DNA of 64,000 nt from Smallanthus sonchifolius (GCA_023525975.1 CM042029.1:81636849-81700848); one strand, 5' to 3'. Shown: positions 21,289-33,521, counted from the first letter of the stretch. Made by a program: numbers and translations. Notes: generated by a model not told the origin, from the sequence alone.

Positions 21289-22434
21289 CTATCACACGCT
21301 AATGGTTGATATCAAGAATCAAAGGAAAAGCTTATGCTATATCAACATTATCCAAATGCAAACCCCAAATCAAAAGAATTAATAAGTAACAAAAGTTCAA
21401 TTGATTCAATATAACACACTAAATAATTAATAAATAGAGAAGTGATTAAATTAAAAGAGAATTATTAATGTATCATCTTTGTTTTCTCATAAGAATTAAC
21501 CACGTGTACTTATTTTTAATTTTAAGTATAGTTATTATTTTCATCCAATCACATTTAATTATTAAGTTTTCCTTTCATCACAACAAATGTGCTCGTTTTG
21601 TCAGTATCTCTCATATTCACGGTAGATGCTCGTTTTGTCAGTATCTCTCATACTCACGGTAGATGTTGGATTTGCCTAGAAAATTATAACTAAATGTTGT
21701 TGTACTAGCAAATGTTGAGTTGTGGATATCCTACGGAAACGTACAACAATAGAGTAAAGGTGAGGAAATTCAATCCCCTAATAGAAAATTAACTTTTACC
21801 TACTAAAATATCACCGATGAAGTATTACGTTATTCCAGGCTGACCGAATTGATCAATCCAAAATAAAAAATAAAATTTTTATGCATAAGTAGCAATGTGA
21901 CGGTTGTCACCAACAGATTTCCCACTTATAAGAGAAATTCTCAAAAGAAAAAAAAATACCAAACAAAATTTTGAAGTACTTGTCACTATACCAACGGATT
22001 TCTAACATGTAAGAGAAATTACCAAAATCGTAAAGTTTTAATCCCGGTAATCCGTCGGTGATGAAGAACGGATTAGCAAATTCATATTTATGATCATAAG
22101 ATACCACATAAGATCTGGTCCTATGTTTTCCGGATGTTGTTGATGAATTCATATAGTGAAACACACTTTTGTTCCAACGTCGTGTTAGTTGTCGGTGATC
22201 AATCGATGGTCCCTCGGTACGCTGCCAGTTAACTCTTTACCCACGTCATATCTCCGAAAGGATCGTCACTGATGGTTACCATTTTTAATGAGAGATTTCT
22301 GACTGATGTGTTCATCACTGAAAGCTCTTTGTTTTGTAGCAAGTATCCGTCGGTTGCTATTGCTAGAACTTTTACCTGCTTTTATATACAACAAAAATTT
22401 TAAGCCAGACTACTGCTATCTATAGTGGATGGCT
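21289..22434. other. Intergenic, with a 37-bp tandem duplication and CACTA-like sequence
   Basis: A 37-bp unit is duplicated at 21591-21627 and 21628-21664 with one change. From about 21895 to 22345 the sequence is rich in CCGTCGG/GTCGGTGA words, like the subterminal repeats of the CACTA element at 11144. No clear CACTA termini were found. The 85-codon minus frame here is not recognisable. Confidence 0.4.
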
Positions 22435-22661
22435 GCTACATGTAGAGGTGTAAAACCGGGTCCAAAAGACAAACCTGTCTGGGTTCAAAACCGGGTCGGG
22501 TTAGGCAAAAACCGGTTGACCGGTTTGGGTAACAACCTGAGTTCAAGGAACATCGAACCCAAACCGCATAAACCGGATCAGACCGGTTTGGGTAGCCAAA
22601 CTGGTTCGGGTTCAGAACCGGTTAACCCAGTTTTTTTTAAATAGCCGTTTCAATTTTTTAA

Positions 22662-23816
22662 GAATTAATTACACAGATGGTCCCTGTGGTTTGGCCAAAT
22701 TACGGTTTTCGTCCCTAGGGTTGAAAAATTACGGATTTAGTTTAACATAGTTTGATTTTGTTACACTGACGGTTCCTAAAGTGGATGAAGGTTAACTTTT
22801 TCAGTTAAGTGACCGTGATAAGACCAAAATACCCCTTAACAATAAACAAATAAAAAATATATAATATATTAATAGTTGTGGGCCCACCTTCAACCATCTT
22901 CTTCCTCCACGCCCTTGTCTTCTGTTCTCCCACCAACACCATCACCATCACCATCACCTGCAACCCTCATCCATCACCACCTTCAACCCATCTTCTTCCT
23001 CTACGATCCGACAACGCCTCCTCATCTCCTCTCCGTCTGCCATCAACCTTCACCAAATCACGCTTAGTGTCCCTCCGACTACCTTGAATTAGGCATCATA
23101 CACTCTCCCCCCAATATTCACCAAGAATACACCAGTTCATCGTCGGTAACCCACTACCCTACGCCATCCCTAGGGGGTGGAGCCTGTGACAGCCATCATC
23201 AATCGATGAAACCAAGACCTAAAGAAGCGTAAAATCGATTAAAAATCACAAGCACTTACTGGTCCACCTAAAGAAGTTATAGTCTGACGTCTAATTTCTC
23301 CGGCAACCGACGATATCAAGTCCCAATGCGTCAATTTCACTCCCTTCTTTACCGCCTCCGCCATAGCCGCCGGATTACATATCTGGATCGCCGGAGGATC
23401 GAGAGATAGGATGAACTGTGAGAGATAAAAGCACAGTCTCGTCTGGAAAGAGATACCTGCGGTGGACGGAGCGGGGCGACATGGTTGCTTGAAAAACAAA
23501 ATAGCCGGCAATGTGGTTTGATCGGCGGTGGCCTTACCGGAAGAAAGGTGGGGGCAGGGAGAAGGTAAGTTTTGTAGGGTTTATGAAGAAGAAGGTGTGG
23601 TCCCACCTTTATTATTTCTTTTTTAATGTTTGTTTTTAACAATAGGGGTATTTTCGTCATTTCTTCAAAGGTTAACAGAAAACTTAACCTCCATCCATAT
23701 CAGGTACCATGGGTGTAACAAAATCAAAGTTTCTTGGATCAAATCCGTAATTTCTCAAACTTAGGACCAAATCCATAAATTGGCCAAACCACAGGGACCA
23801 TCTATGTAATTAATTC
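22662..23816. mobile_element. Pack-MULE nested in the hAT
   Basis: The element is 1,155 bp, with arms of about 150 bp. The terminal sequence GAATTAATTACA leads into GATGGTCCCTGTGGTTTGGCC and is inverted at the right end. A perfect 9-bp duplication, ATTTTTTAA, lies at 22653-22661 and 23817-23825. The interior is GC-richer and gene-like on both sides, as expected of captured host DNA. Confidence 0.9.
23260..23364 (-). pseudogene. Captured exon with an intact splice donor inside the Pack-MULE
   Basis: On the minus strand an ATG at 23364 opens 35 codons (MAEAVKKGVKLTHWDLISSV and on to TSLGGP). They run exactly to a consensus donor, CCA|GTAAGTG, at 23259-23260. Upstream lie leader-like sequence and a second donor-like CAG|GTATCT. 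This is the pattern of a host first exon plus intron start taken up by a MULE. I cannot name the parent gene. Confidence 0.5.
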
Positions 23817-23969
23817 ATTTTTTAAAAATAGCCGTTTTTTATGATTTTTAACCGTTTTTTTTTTGCTTTTTTTGACTCCAAAAATTAGTATAAATACTTA
23901 TTGGTTTGTGTGGGTTGAACACACAATTTTCTACTCTCATTTCTACTTTTGCAAAAAACGATCTAAAAA

Positions 23970-24119
23970 ATGGCTGAAAACGCTAGTCCATCTTCAACGG
24001 TTGTAAAAGTAATTCCAATCACACGAAAGTCAAGTATTTGACAATATTTTGATTTGTGTGAGATGTCAAGCGGACTGAACAAGGCTCATTGCAAGCTGTG
24101 CGGATCATTTTTTTTAGTA
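23970..24119 (+). pseudogene. hAT transposase N-terminus (BED zinc finger remnant)
   Basis: A TATAAATA box near 23893 and a short leader precede the ATG at 23970. The frame gives about 23 residues, a TGA where Trp is expected, then QYFDL...AHCKLCGSFF, the first half of a BED zinc finger. It is plus-oriented and breaks off before the DDE domain. Confidence 0.6.
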
Positions 24120-24178
24120 AAAAGTCCAATACAACTTTAAGCAGACGAAGATTGCAAATCTGAACAAAACGAATAATT

Positions 24179-24345
24179 AGTAACGTGATATGTAAGTTTT
24201 ACTTGGTCTTGATGTTGTATTTCAATAAAATGGTATAGTAACGTGTTATGTAAGTTGGTATTGATGTTGTATTTCAATAAAATGGTTTAGTAACATGTTA
24301 TGTAAGTTGGTATTGATGTTGTATTTCAATAAAATGGTTTAGTAA
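24179..24345. repeat. Tandem repeat, three units of about 53-58 bp
   Basis: Each unit contains GTTATGTAAGTTGGTATTGA followed by TGTTGTATTTCAATAAAATGG. Three copies stand head to tail between the two opposed hAT transposase fragments, in what would be 3' flanking sequence of the minus-strand fragment. Confidence 0.75.
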
Positions 24346-24498
24346 CTTAAAAATGCACTTTATATATTAACTTAGTTTAAAAATTACAAAACATACAAGA
24401 TAAAGTTTAGAAATTACAAAACAAATAATTAAAACTTTACAAATTGAAAAATAAAAGTCTTCTTCGTCGATACATTAAAATCCGGGTAGTCGGTACTA

Positions 24499-25838
24499 GT
24501 CGGATCCCGAACTCCCTCGTAAGTTCTCATCGTCGATTGCTTCAATCAATCCTCTTTCCACCTCGTCCTTGTATATCTCTCCCTCGACTTCGATTTCGCC
24601 TTCAAGGAAGATATATGTTGTATTATTTCCGCCGTGTCCAAGTAATATTTTAAGCAAAGGCACGTTTCCACCGATTCATGAGTTAGTCTTGTTTTTCGTA
24701 AAGAAACAACCCTGCCACTAACAGAAAAAACAGATTCCGAAGCTACCATAGGACCTTGGACGGTTAGTAGATCACGGGTCATAGCGGATAGGACGGGAAA
24801 TTGGTCTTCCTTCCTTTTCCACCAAGACAAGATATCAAATCTCTCAAAATCTGAACCGATATATCTACCCAATTCGCTACTTAGGGTATTACCCCGTTGA
24901 CGTTTACTATTTTCATTAACTATATATTAAATAAGTTTAACATTGGACTCCGACTACTAGTTGCACTTGTTGTAGTGTTTCTAAATGACTCGTGAAAGGT
25001 AGATGTTGTACCATATTTTTCAACATAAACAGTAAACAAAGTTGACAAATTTTGAGTAAAAATAGTTTTTGCTCTATCCATTAAAAATACGTCTTCTTCG
25101 TATAAATCCAAACCGTAAATTATTTTTTCAAATAAAGTTTCAACGCCCGAAACATTTAAGCATGAGTTTAAGGCGGCGGCGCAAGTAATAATCGGGGGTA
25201 TTTCTTTAAAATGTTTTTTAAATTTCTCTTTCATTGGCAGTATCATTTCTTTAAATACGTCGCATCGTATGGAATATTCGTTTAATTTTTCAACTATTAA
25301 AAAGAGTTGATTTAATACCAAAGGACTTGTGGGATAGTAAACTCTCGATAAATAAGTTGTAACGGTTTAAAAATATGGAGCATATCCGCTACACCTTCAA
25401 TGATACCCTAACCCAATGTCGGAAATTTTGTTACTTTATTTTGCCTTGCTAGTTGGTAATGAAACATTTGCAAACTTCTTTATTGTTGAATGAATTTTTC
25501 GAACATGTTATACGTTGAGTTCCAGCGTGTTGAAACGTCCCAATTTGGACCTAAACATTCGGTTTGCCCGTCTTTACAAAACTTTATATATCGATGATAT
25601 CTTTTTTTTACTTGTATGAAAAATGTCACACAACATTTGTTTAAAAACGGTCTCATTACCGTTACAACGGATATAAAGCCGTTTGAACTAGGCTGTGAAA
25701 CGGTACGAACCGGTTTGAAAACCAGGTCGGGCCCGGAACCGGTTTGAAGGTGAACCCGGTTCGGGGTCGGGTTAAGAACCGCCAACAAAAAAAATTCCGG
25801 AAACTGCTGCGGATTAGATCTGGTCTCGGACCGGGTCA
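24499..25838 (-). pseudogene. hAT transposase middle and C-terminal part, decayed
   Basis: On the minus strand, fragments appear in order. A CLGPNWDVSTRWNSTYNM block lies near 25480-25560. An RNase-H-like/DUF4413 region follows (25321-24920) with MILPMKEKFKKHF and IYGLDLYEEDVFLMD. The hATC dimerisation domain (24872-24546) has DILSWWK..FPVLSAMTRDLL and VASESVFSVSGRVV. The C-terminus continues in another frame (IDDENLRGSSGSD) to 24499, so there is a late frameshift. The N-terminus is missing on this strand and several breaks are present, so it is not functional. Confidence 0.85.
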
Positions 25839-25873
25839 AGCCAAATCGGTTTAAGCATGAAACCCGGTCGGGT

Positions 25874-28734
25874 TTTCACACCCCGACAGACGGCGGATTA
25901 TACGTCGGGGCGGACGCGGTTGTTCAATAGCACAAGGTTGACTATTAAAGTTTCCATATTTCATTAATGAATAATTTAAGATTCAATACAAGGAAGAAAA
26001 ATACGAATACAACATTTAATTTAGTAGTCTAGGTCCAAAGCATCCTATGTGATCACGAATAAGTCTCATGATGTAAACCTGAAACATGTGAAAGAATCTG
26101 TCAACTACAAAATAGTTGGTGAGATACAAAGGTTTCGACACAGTTTAACAAGTATTTGAAAAGTATTACAATTCACTATTCTTCGTGCATTCTATAATGT
26201 AAGTATGCGAAAACAAGCATGTTAGACATTGTGCACATCAACCCTCCGACCAAGTTTAGGCATAACCCGCAGGTTACCCTTATAAGTCTCAAGTTTAAAG
26301 TTTAATGTAGTAACAAACACCAAGGGCTCCCCCCCGAAGGGGTCAATCAATCAAGGTGGATTGGTCAAATGCAATAGATCTATCATTGTCACTATCGGCT
26401 TGATCAAAGCTAATGAATGTGCTAGTTTTAAGTTTAATCTAAGCATACAAGTCTCAAGTTTAACATAAGAATAAACACGTAGTCATAGTTGTACAAGAAT
26501 TGTATAAGTTTAAGAATTGTGAACATGTTTCACCCCAAAAGCATAAAAGGAAAAAAGGGGCTAAGTATACTCACTTGGATGATGAATAGTATCCGACACA
26601 GATAAGTAGTTGCAAGGCTTGGAGGGAGAATATCCTCACGATAAGCCTAAGTATGCAAGTTTAAAGATTTAAGTATGATCCTATAAGTCTATGGTAAGGA
26701 TCTAGGATTTCAAGATCGACTAGGGTTCCAAGTGGGAGATGGGAATGATTGTGTTTATAAAGTTTAAGTCAAGTTTTAATAAGGTTTTGAATGAGTCATA
26801 CTAGACTTGGATTTCAAAGTTTAAATAAGTTAATAGTTTAAAATAATTATTGTTTAAAAAAATTATTTAGGATAAGGATTAAAGATAAATAATAATTATT
26901 TCAAAAGTAAAATAATTATTAAATACAAAGTATTAAAGACTAACTAGTGATTAAGGATAAATAATAATTATTTAAGAATAAGTAATTATTAAGGATGAAC
27001 AATTATCAAAAGGTTATTTACTTGATTCGAATTTATCAATATAGATAGTTTTAAGATTAAAGCATTAAAATTAAATATTATTTAAAAATGGTTATAAGTC
27101 TAAATATCTAAAGTGAATTTTGTAAGTTTAAACAAATATGTTAAATATCATTTTTTTTTATATTTTAATTTAAAGTTTCAAAGTTTATAAGTCTATAATT
27201 TCAACGTTAAAGTATTCGAGTAAGGTTTATAAGTTTATAAATATTTAAAGTTATCTATTTATAATGTTTATAATTTTATAACTTCATGATTTATAAATTA
27301 CGCATGTTTATTTTATTTAAATAAATAAATAAGTATTGAATTTTAAATGTTAAACTAAAGTTTATAAATCGATTTAATGTTTAAACTAAATAATATGTTT
27401 ATTTCAGAAAGTATAAAATAATTTTATAGTTTCTGATTATTAACATAATTCCTGCTTAAAATATAAGTTTTAAAAGTATTTTTATAGTTTTAAGTGTTTA
27501 AAACTATTTTTAAAGAATTATTTATTACAAGTTTTATTTAATTAAAATAGTTCCAGAATGTAAAAGTATAAATAGAAATCATTTTTTAAGTTTATAAAAG
27601 TTTAACATAATTTATAAAAATTATAAAAGTTTAAAAACTGCTTAAAAAGAACTAAAACAAAAACAGTGGGCAAAAACCGGTTCCCCCGGATTCGAACTCG
27701 GGTCTGGGACCGGGTTACCAAACACACACACAAACCTAACCATCCCGCCTACGGGTCTCGGTGGTATCCATCTGGAAAAAGAAACTTTTAAACACAAGTT
27801 CCAAACGCCCCCAAATTCCCAAGAACCCTAGTTTCGATTCCCGTCAAATACACGCTGATTCGCCCTCTGTTAATGCAATTAAACAGAGGGCTTTCGATCC
27901 TTAGAGTATAACGACCCTACTAGACGCAAGAATTACCTGAAATGGAGGAGAAACGAGTGAGAACGGGTCTGGACCTCCGAATCGGCTGTCACGAGTTCCA
28001 GTTGGTAATTCCGGCTTGTTTAAAACGAATTGAGGTTTGAGAGTGTTTGAGAGTGTTTGAGGGTGATTTCGTAGGTCGATTACAACCGGTATTTATAGTT
28101 CATTTCAGCGTTTAATGCTTGGTTGGTGGGGCGATCGCGGATGGGGTTCACGCGGATCGGAATAGTAATTGCGCATGGTTACCATTGAAATTGAACATTG
28201 AATGTTGTTAGGTAAGGGTCGCATGCGTGAGGCGAACCCGAGGTTCAACGAATCCGGACGGGAAAACGTTTTCGAGTGAAAAGGTACAAAAAGAAGGTGT
28301 TGCGGGACTCTAACCTAGGACCGGTTCTGGGTTTCGAAAGTTTGGTGAAATGGCAAAACAGGTCCCTGCTGTTTCGAGTTATTTTCATTTCTTGTTAAAC
28401 ATAGGTTTTAGTTTAAAATGGGTTTTGTTAAATAACAGTTTCGGTCCCCGAGGTTTCTATAAAGTAAAATGTTTAACGAGTTTTCTCATTTGATTAGATT
28501 TTTATAAAACGAGTCATATGGTTTGCTTGTTTAGAATTTTAACTAATTAAAATGAGTTTCTAAACTTATTAAAATTTCAAGAGTTTATATATATATATAT
28601 TTTTATAAAATTCTCATATACATGTACATATATATCTATATATATATATATATACATATCGGTTTCAAGTATAAAAGCTTTATATTTATTAATTAAATAT
28701 CTATTAAATTGGTCGGGAAATCCAGGATATTACA
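25874..28734 (-). repeat. Element A 3' LTR
   Basis: It is 2,861 bp and nearly identical to 33538-36441; a handful of substitutions are visible by eye. A TATA box lies at 28090-28098 on the minus strand. The LTR is very AT-rich in its middle (about 26800-27650) and ends outward in the hAT. Confidence 0.9.
27680..27755 (-). other. tRNA-like A-box/B-box pair in the LTR of element A
   Basis: On the minus strand GGGATGGTTAGG (A-box-like, about 27735-27746) is followed about 40 bases later by GAGTTCGAATCC (B-box, about 27688-27699). A T-run lies downstream near 27671-27675. The same structure is at 35343-35417 in the other LTR. Its function is unknown; it could be a captured tRNA or SINE piece. 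Confidence 0.45.
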
Positions 28735-28748
28735 GTCTCCCCTACTTT
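28735..28748 (-). promoter_or_regulatory. Element A polypurine tract
   Basis: On the minus strand it reads AAAGTAGGGGAGAC, immediately upstream of the 3' LTR that starts TGTAATATCC. This is the expected primer for plus-strand synthesis. Confidence 0.8.
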
Positions 28749-29399
28749 AGGAAATTTCGTCCCGAAATTAAGGTAGAAGGCTTCTGTTCCCAAAATTTAT
28801 GTTTATGATTTGTGTAAGGATAAAGAGGAAAGATAAGTAACCCTGGGTTACGTTTAGAGTTCTAAATGGAGATGGAATGACAGGAATAATATTACGCTCA
28901 AGTTTCTAAGTTTTCAAAGCCTAGGGTTGCCAAGAGTTTCCCTAAGAAGCATATAGTTTCATTGAAATATAAGAAGACTTGTTTTCAGAAATGTATTTTG
29001 AGAGAATAACCGATGATCTTTCATTCAAGGTTTAAAGTGAGATGCATCATTCAGGATGGATTCGATGATAGTTCAAGAATTTGAGTTTGTAGACTAATAC
29101 GTCTAAGGATTGCTACGGTGCCTAAGTTCCGTGGCTAACTTTTGTGATAAGTCTTGGATCATAGCACACGACAGAGTTTACTATCTCTTCCCATACGTTG
29201 ATTTTCATACTTACGTGTGCACCCGAAAGCATTCAACTCGTCGCATAGTCCGCATAGGTCCTTCCGTTTGTGTGTGGATCAAGAAAAAGTATAGGAATTT
29301 GTTTAACACATGACTAAAGTTTCCACATAAGAGTGATCATTGATTAACGAGTCCCTCAGAGAGAAGCGTCATTCAATGAGTAAAGAAAAGAATGTGACA

Positions 29400-30305
29400 A
29401 GACTTAGAGTTTCAAAGTTTCCTCGTGATTGATTAAGAATACTTCAATCATTGAGTAGTTTAAAGTCTTTACACTTTCCTCGGGTTTGATCAAGAATACA
29501 TCAAACCTTGAGTAGTTTAAAAGTCTTATACGTTCATCATGTTTGAATAAGCATACGTCAAACATGGAATAGTTTAAAGTCTTATACGTCCATCGTGTTT
29601 GAACAAGCATACGTCAAACATGGAGTAGCTTAAAGTCTCATACGTTCATCATGTTTGAACAAGCATACGTCAAACATGGGGTAGTTTAAAGTCTCATACG
29701 TTCATCATGTTTGAACAAGACTACGTCAAACATAGGGTAGTTTAAAGTCTCATACGTTCATCATGTTTGAACAAGCATACGTCATACATGGGGTAGTTTA
29801 AAGTCTCATACGTTCATCATGTTTGAACAAGAATACATCAAACATGGGGTAGTTTAAAGTCTCATACGTTCATCATGTTTGAACAAGAATACGTCAAACA
29901 TGGAGTAGTTTGAAGTCTCATACGTTCATCATGTTTGAACAAGAATACGTCAAACATGGAGTAGTTTAAATTGTGTTTGAACAAGAATACGTCAAACATA
30001 GAATAGTTTAAATTGTGTTTGAACAAGAATACGTCAATCATAGAATAGTTTAAATTGTGTTTGAACAAGAATACGTCAAACATCGGATAGTTTAAATTGT
30101 GTTTGAACAAGAATACGTCAAACATCGAATAGTTTAAATTGTGTTTGAACAAGAATACGTCAATCATAGAATAGTTTAAATTGTGTTTGAACAAGAATAC
30201 GTCAAACATCGGATAGTTTAAATTGTGTTTGAACAAGAATACGTCAAACATCGGATAGTTTAAATTGTGTTTGAACAAGAATACGTCAAACATAGAATAG
30301 CCTTA
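29400..30305 (-). repeat. Tandem array of hairpin units in element A
   Basis: About eight 56-bp units (roughly 29540-29960) pass into about eight 42-bp units (roughly 29960-30300). Each unit carries an inverted pair. In most 56-bp units this is a perfect 9-bp stem, CATGTTTGA / TCAAACATG, around an 11-base loop. In the 42-bp units the stem is 7 bp. The 42-bp part is a multiple of three. On the element's sense strand it therefore reads as a 14-residue repeat (MFDVFLFKHNLNYS) in the 143-codon frame 30293-29862. Whether it is ever translated is unknown. Confidence 0.85.
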
Positions 30306-31424
30306 AAGTCTCTTAGTTTAGCTTCAGTGTATAGAAGTATACGATTACGTTTTGAGTATAAAGTGGTTATCTAAATACTCTAGTGTTTAAGAGAGGTGTG
30401 GGACAACGTTTGGAACAGGATTAACCGTTATACGCTTTCTCACAGAAGATTCGAGTTGTCCCGAAGATTAGTGGATCCCGATGTTTGGTTTAGATAGGAG
30501 TCAGGAGATGTACTCTGCTAAAGAGAGTAATGTCCTTCTTCCTGCTAGTGTCTAGTATCAAGAGTGAAGTTTTCTCGTATATATGGAATGTACGTTTATC
30601 AAGTCTTATAGGGTTTGGTTAAGATGGACACACAAAGTTTTCAAGACTAAGAATCCAAGTATAAGTTTGAAAATAGGATAAGTTAGTTGAGTTTCAAGTT
30701 TCAGTATTAAGCTTTACATGATCCTTTTTAGTTTTAAGAATACGGGATTGAGTATTTGTACAAGTTTTACATAACTCAAAAGTATCTGACCTCGAAGCTC
30801 AATGTTTTAGCAACGTGTATTTAAGCTTTTAGTCCCCGTTGTGATTTTTAGTAAGTCTTTTACGTGACAAGAGTTGAATGAGGAAAGTCTCCAAGCATAA
30901 GGGAACGGGAAAAGTTTCGATAAGGTTTATGATAGTGTGTTTACAAATGTTTTATCTTGATTCATAACAGAAAGTATAGTTTTCTTTTATTACGATGTTC
31001 AAAAACGACGAGTTAGACATTGATAAATAGTATAAGTAAGACTTATGAAAAAGGTTTGTGTGATTGACAAACGAAAACTTGGTCAAGTTTAGAAGTGTGA
31101 AGTCTATATAAGAGTAAGGATCATAGTTGATTACGACAGTGAGTTGTTTTAGAAGGTTCATTCAAGGTTTATTCTTCAAGTATACGTGCCACTTAGGGTT
31201 TTTATAGTTTAATGCTACGTTGTTCATTATCTCTAGTACTAATGCGGGCTGCTCTTGACGGAAGTGTTTGGGTAAGAGGGTTAAGTTTGTAATGATGAAA
31301 GAAGTGTCAAATTAACAAGTGGTAACAAGATGAAATTTCAAAATAACTTTCATTAGATGTTTCAAAACTTGGGCTTCTAGCCCTTACATAAGACAAAATT
31401 TAAAATTTAATAGAAATGGAGGCT

Positions 31425-32000
31425 TCATGCACGCCTTAGGTAGCTCTCCACCAAGAAACAGATTAGTACTACCACAAGTACTGCTATGGTTACTCGGATG
31501 GCAAACGTAGCCTCTGCCCTAGTGGTCTCGGTGCGGTGCTCGAGGATTTCTCTGTCTTCTTCCAAAGTTACGATCTTTTCTTCCTGGATCCAGATTTGAC
31601 TGGCCAGGTCGTTGATCCTTTGGTTTAACAGGTCGTGCCGTGCCCTATGCTCTATCTCCCTCCTCATAAATTCTTCGGTTTCCAGAAACCTAGGAATGTT
31701 AGACACCGGGATCCCCATTGCCACGACAGGTACTCCGGTATGCCTAGCCCTTAGGGTAGGGGTAGGTGCTAGGTACGGGTCCCTTGATGGTGATGAGAAC
31801 CGGTGGTGAAGATGAGGCGGTTGATAAGGATTCCTCGGTGGTGATGTCCTAGGGTTTCTGGTCCAATTAGTGTTGAGTTCAGCTCTTGCCCTAGCATTAG
31901 GGTAGGGGCTTGGCTGGTATACCGGTGACTAGCTACTCTCTTCGCGGTCGGACTCTCCCCTTGGGCGGTACACTGGCGAAGAGTGTGAGTGTGAGTCCAT
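31425..32000 (-). pseudogene. Element A internal frame: coiled-coil, tail-anchored protein with one amber codon
   Basis: In the sense direction of element A a frame opens with ATG at 32000 and ends at 31425. It has 190 sense codons, with a single in-frame TAG at codon 24 (31929-31931). The N-terminal third is Ser/Pro/Arg/Tyr-rich (MDSHSHSSPVYRPRGE, then SPVYQPSPYPN). The centre (about codons 104-160) is charged, with a heptad-like pattern including RREIEHRARHDLLNQRI. The end (about codons 166-188) is a hydrophobic span (TIAVLVVVLICFLVESYL) followed by RRA. This predicts a coiled-coil protein with a C-terminal membrane anchor. It resembles no gag or pol domain. An internal ATG at 31724 would give an uninterrupted 99-residue product. 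The frame is absent from element B. Confidence 0.55.
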
Positions 32001-33521
32001 TACCTAGCAAGAGAAGAGAATAGGAAGAAGTTTGTAAGTAAATTGATTAAATGTGTTCAAAAAGATTTTTACTCATAATACTGAGTCATCACAGTACTAT
32101 TTAAAATGATTTTTGGCTTGAGGTTGATGGGCTAACGAAGAGAATTCCCGGAAGAAGGGGTGGGCCACGAGGACTCACTTATGTACCCTATTTCCATAGC
32201 CAAAATTTCCTCGTGAGTCTACAACTTTTTAGTTATTCTCACTAATGTTTGGGTTTATGGTATTATGCCGAGGTTCATCATGGGTTTAGAGTCTTAAACG
32301 TGGAGCTTGTTTATTCTATAGTAGGCTCCTTCCTTTGCGGGAAAGCGATCAGGTTACTAATCACTTTGTTAATGTACTTTAGGTTTAAAAGACGTTTAAG
32401 TTTTGTTTTACAAGAAACGGTGACATGTAAGTTTTTAAGGACGTATGAAGGTTTTGAGATTAAAAGTGTAACAAAGTTTCTGAGTTAGTCATAAAATGAA
32501 GTTTGCTTGAGTGACGAAAAATGAAATGAGACACAAGGGTTTCCCCTTATGTGCCAAGTTTATAAAATAATGAAGTTTGTAAAAAGACTTGTATGTCAAT
32601 ACATAGTTTTAAATGTGTTGGTATTACAAGGATCATGAAGTTTTAAAGATGTATAAACACTTTGAGATGTATAAAAGTGTAGTAAAAGTTTGAGTGAGTT
32701 ATTTAGAGTAGTTTGGTTGAGTGATGAAAATAAGATGAAACACAAAGGTTTCCCCTTAAGTGTTATGTTCATAAAATAATGAAGTTTATAGGAGAATTTG
32801 TAGAGTAATACATAGTCTTAAGGGTTGTATTACCATGATCACGAAGTTTATTGGGTAGTATCTATAAATATAAGTTTATGTATGTAGTTTTTAAGTATAA
32901 TCTCGTAAGAATTTCTCCTTGAAGGTAACTCCTTCAGGTCATGACGAGTAAGCATGCTGTCATGTGACAAGACGAGACTTAAGAATCATAGAATAAAGGT
33001 TACAGAGGAAAGTCTTGAAATCATGAATTTATGAGGTGTAAAGTATTTGAGGTGGTACTCATTTAGTGCATATCACTAAGTGAGTACTTTGACGTATCAA
33101 GAGAAATTTAAGCTCACTAATGTTCAGAGAAGTCGTGCATTCCTATAAGTGGATACTCATCCTAAGAATTCCCAGGAAAGCATACGGGTCCAACGGTTGA
33201 TTTGGATTTATACGAAATGCTTTCTTTGACAGAATTTTCCAGAATACAGGTATTCACCCTTCCGGTCTGCACAAGTTCTCACAATTATCTAGAACTTAAA
33301 TATTCTTGACGAGAGTTTAGTGGTGGATTAGGCTTGAAGCCTAAGAACGTGTCCTCGATGTAGTAGCCTCTTGTAGCACGTAGGTAAGTAGAATTTTCCA
33401 AGCGTTCACGTATAAGAATTAAGAATGAGTTCCTAGTAAAAGGACATGAGATAACTCATGTTTGGGTCTCCTAGGTTATAGTCTAGGTCATGTGTCTAAT
33501 AACCTAATTCCCTATAACCAA

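Noticed and set aside
21895..22345. Complete CACTA element
   Set aside because: CCGTCGG words are present, but no CACTA termini or 3-bp duplication could be placed; kept only as a note in the intergenic entry.
29400..30305. CRISPR-like array
   Set aside because: Units are contiguous tandem repeats without unique spacers, inside a plant retroelement.
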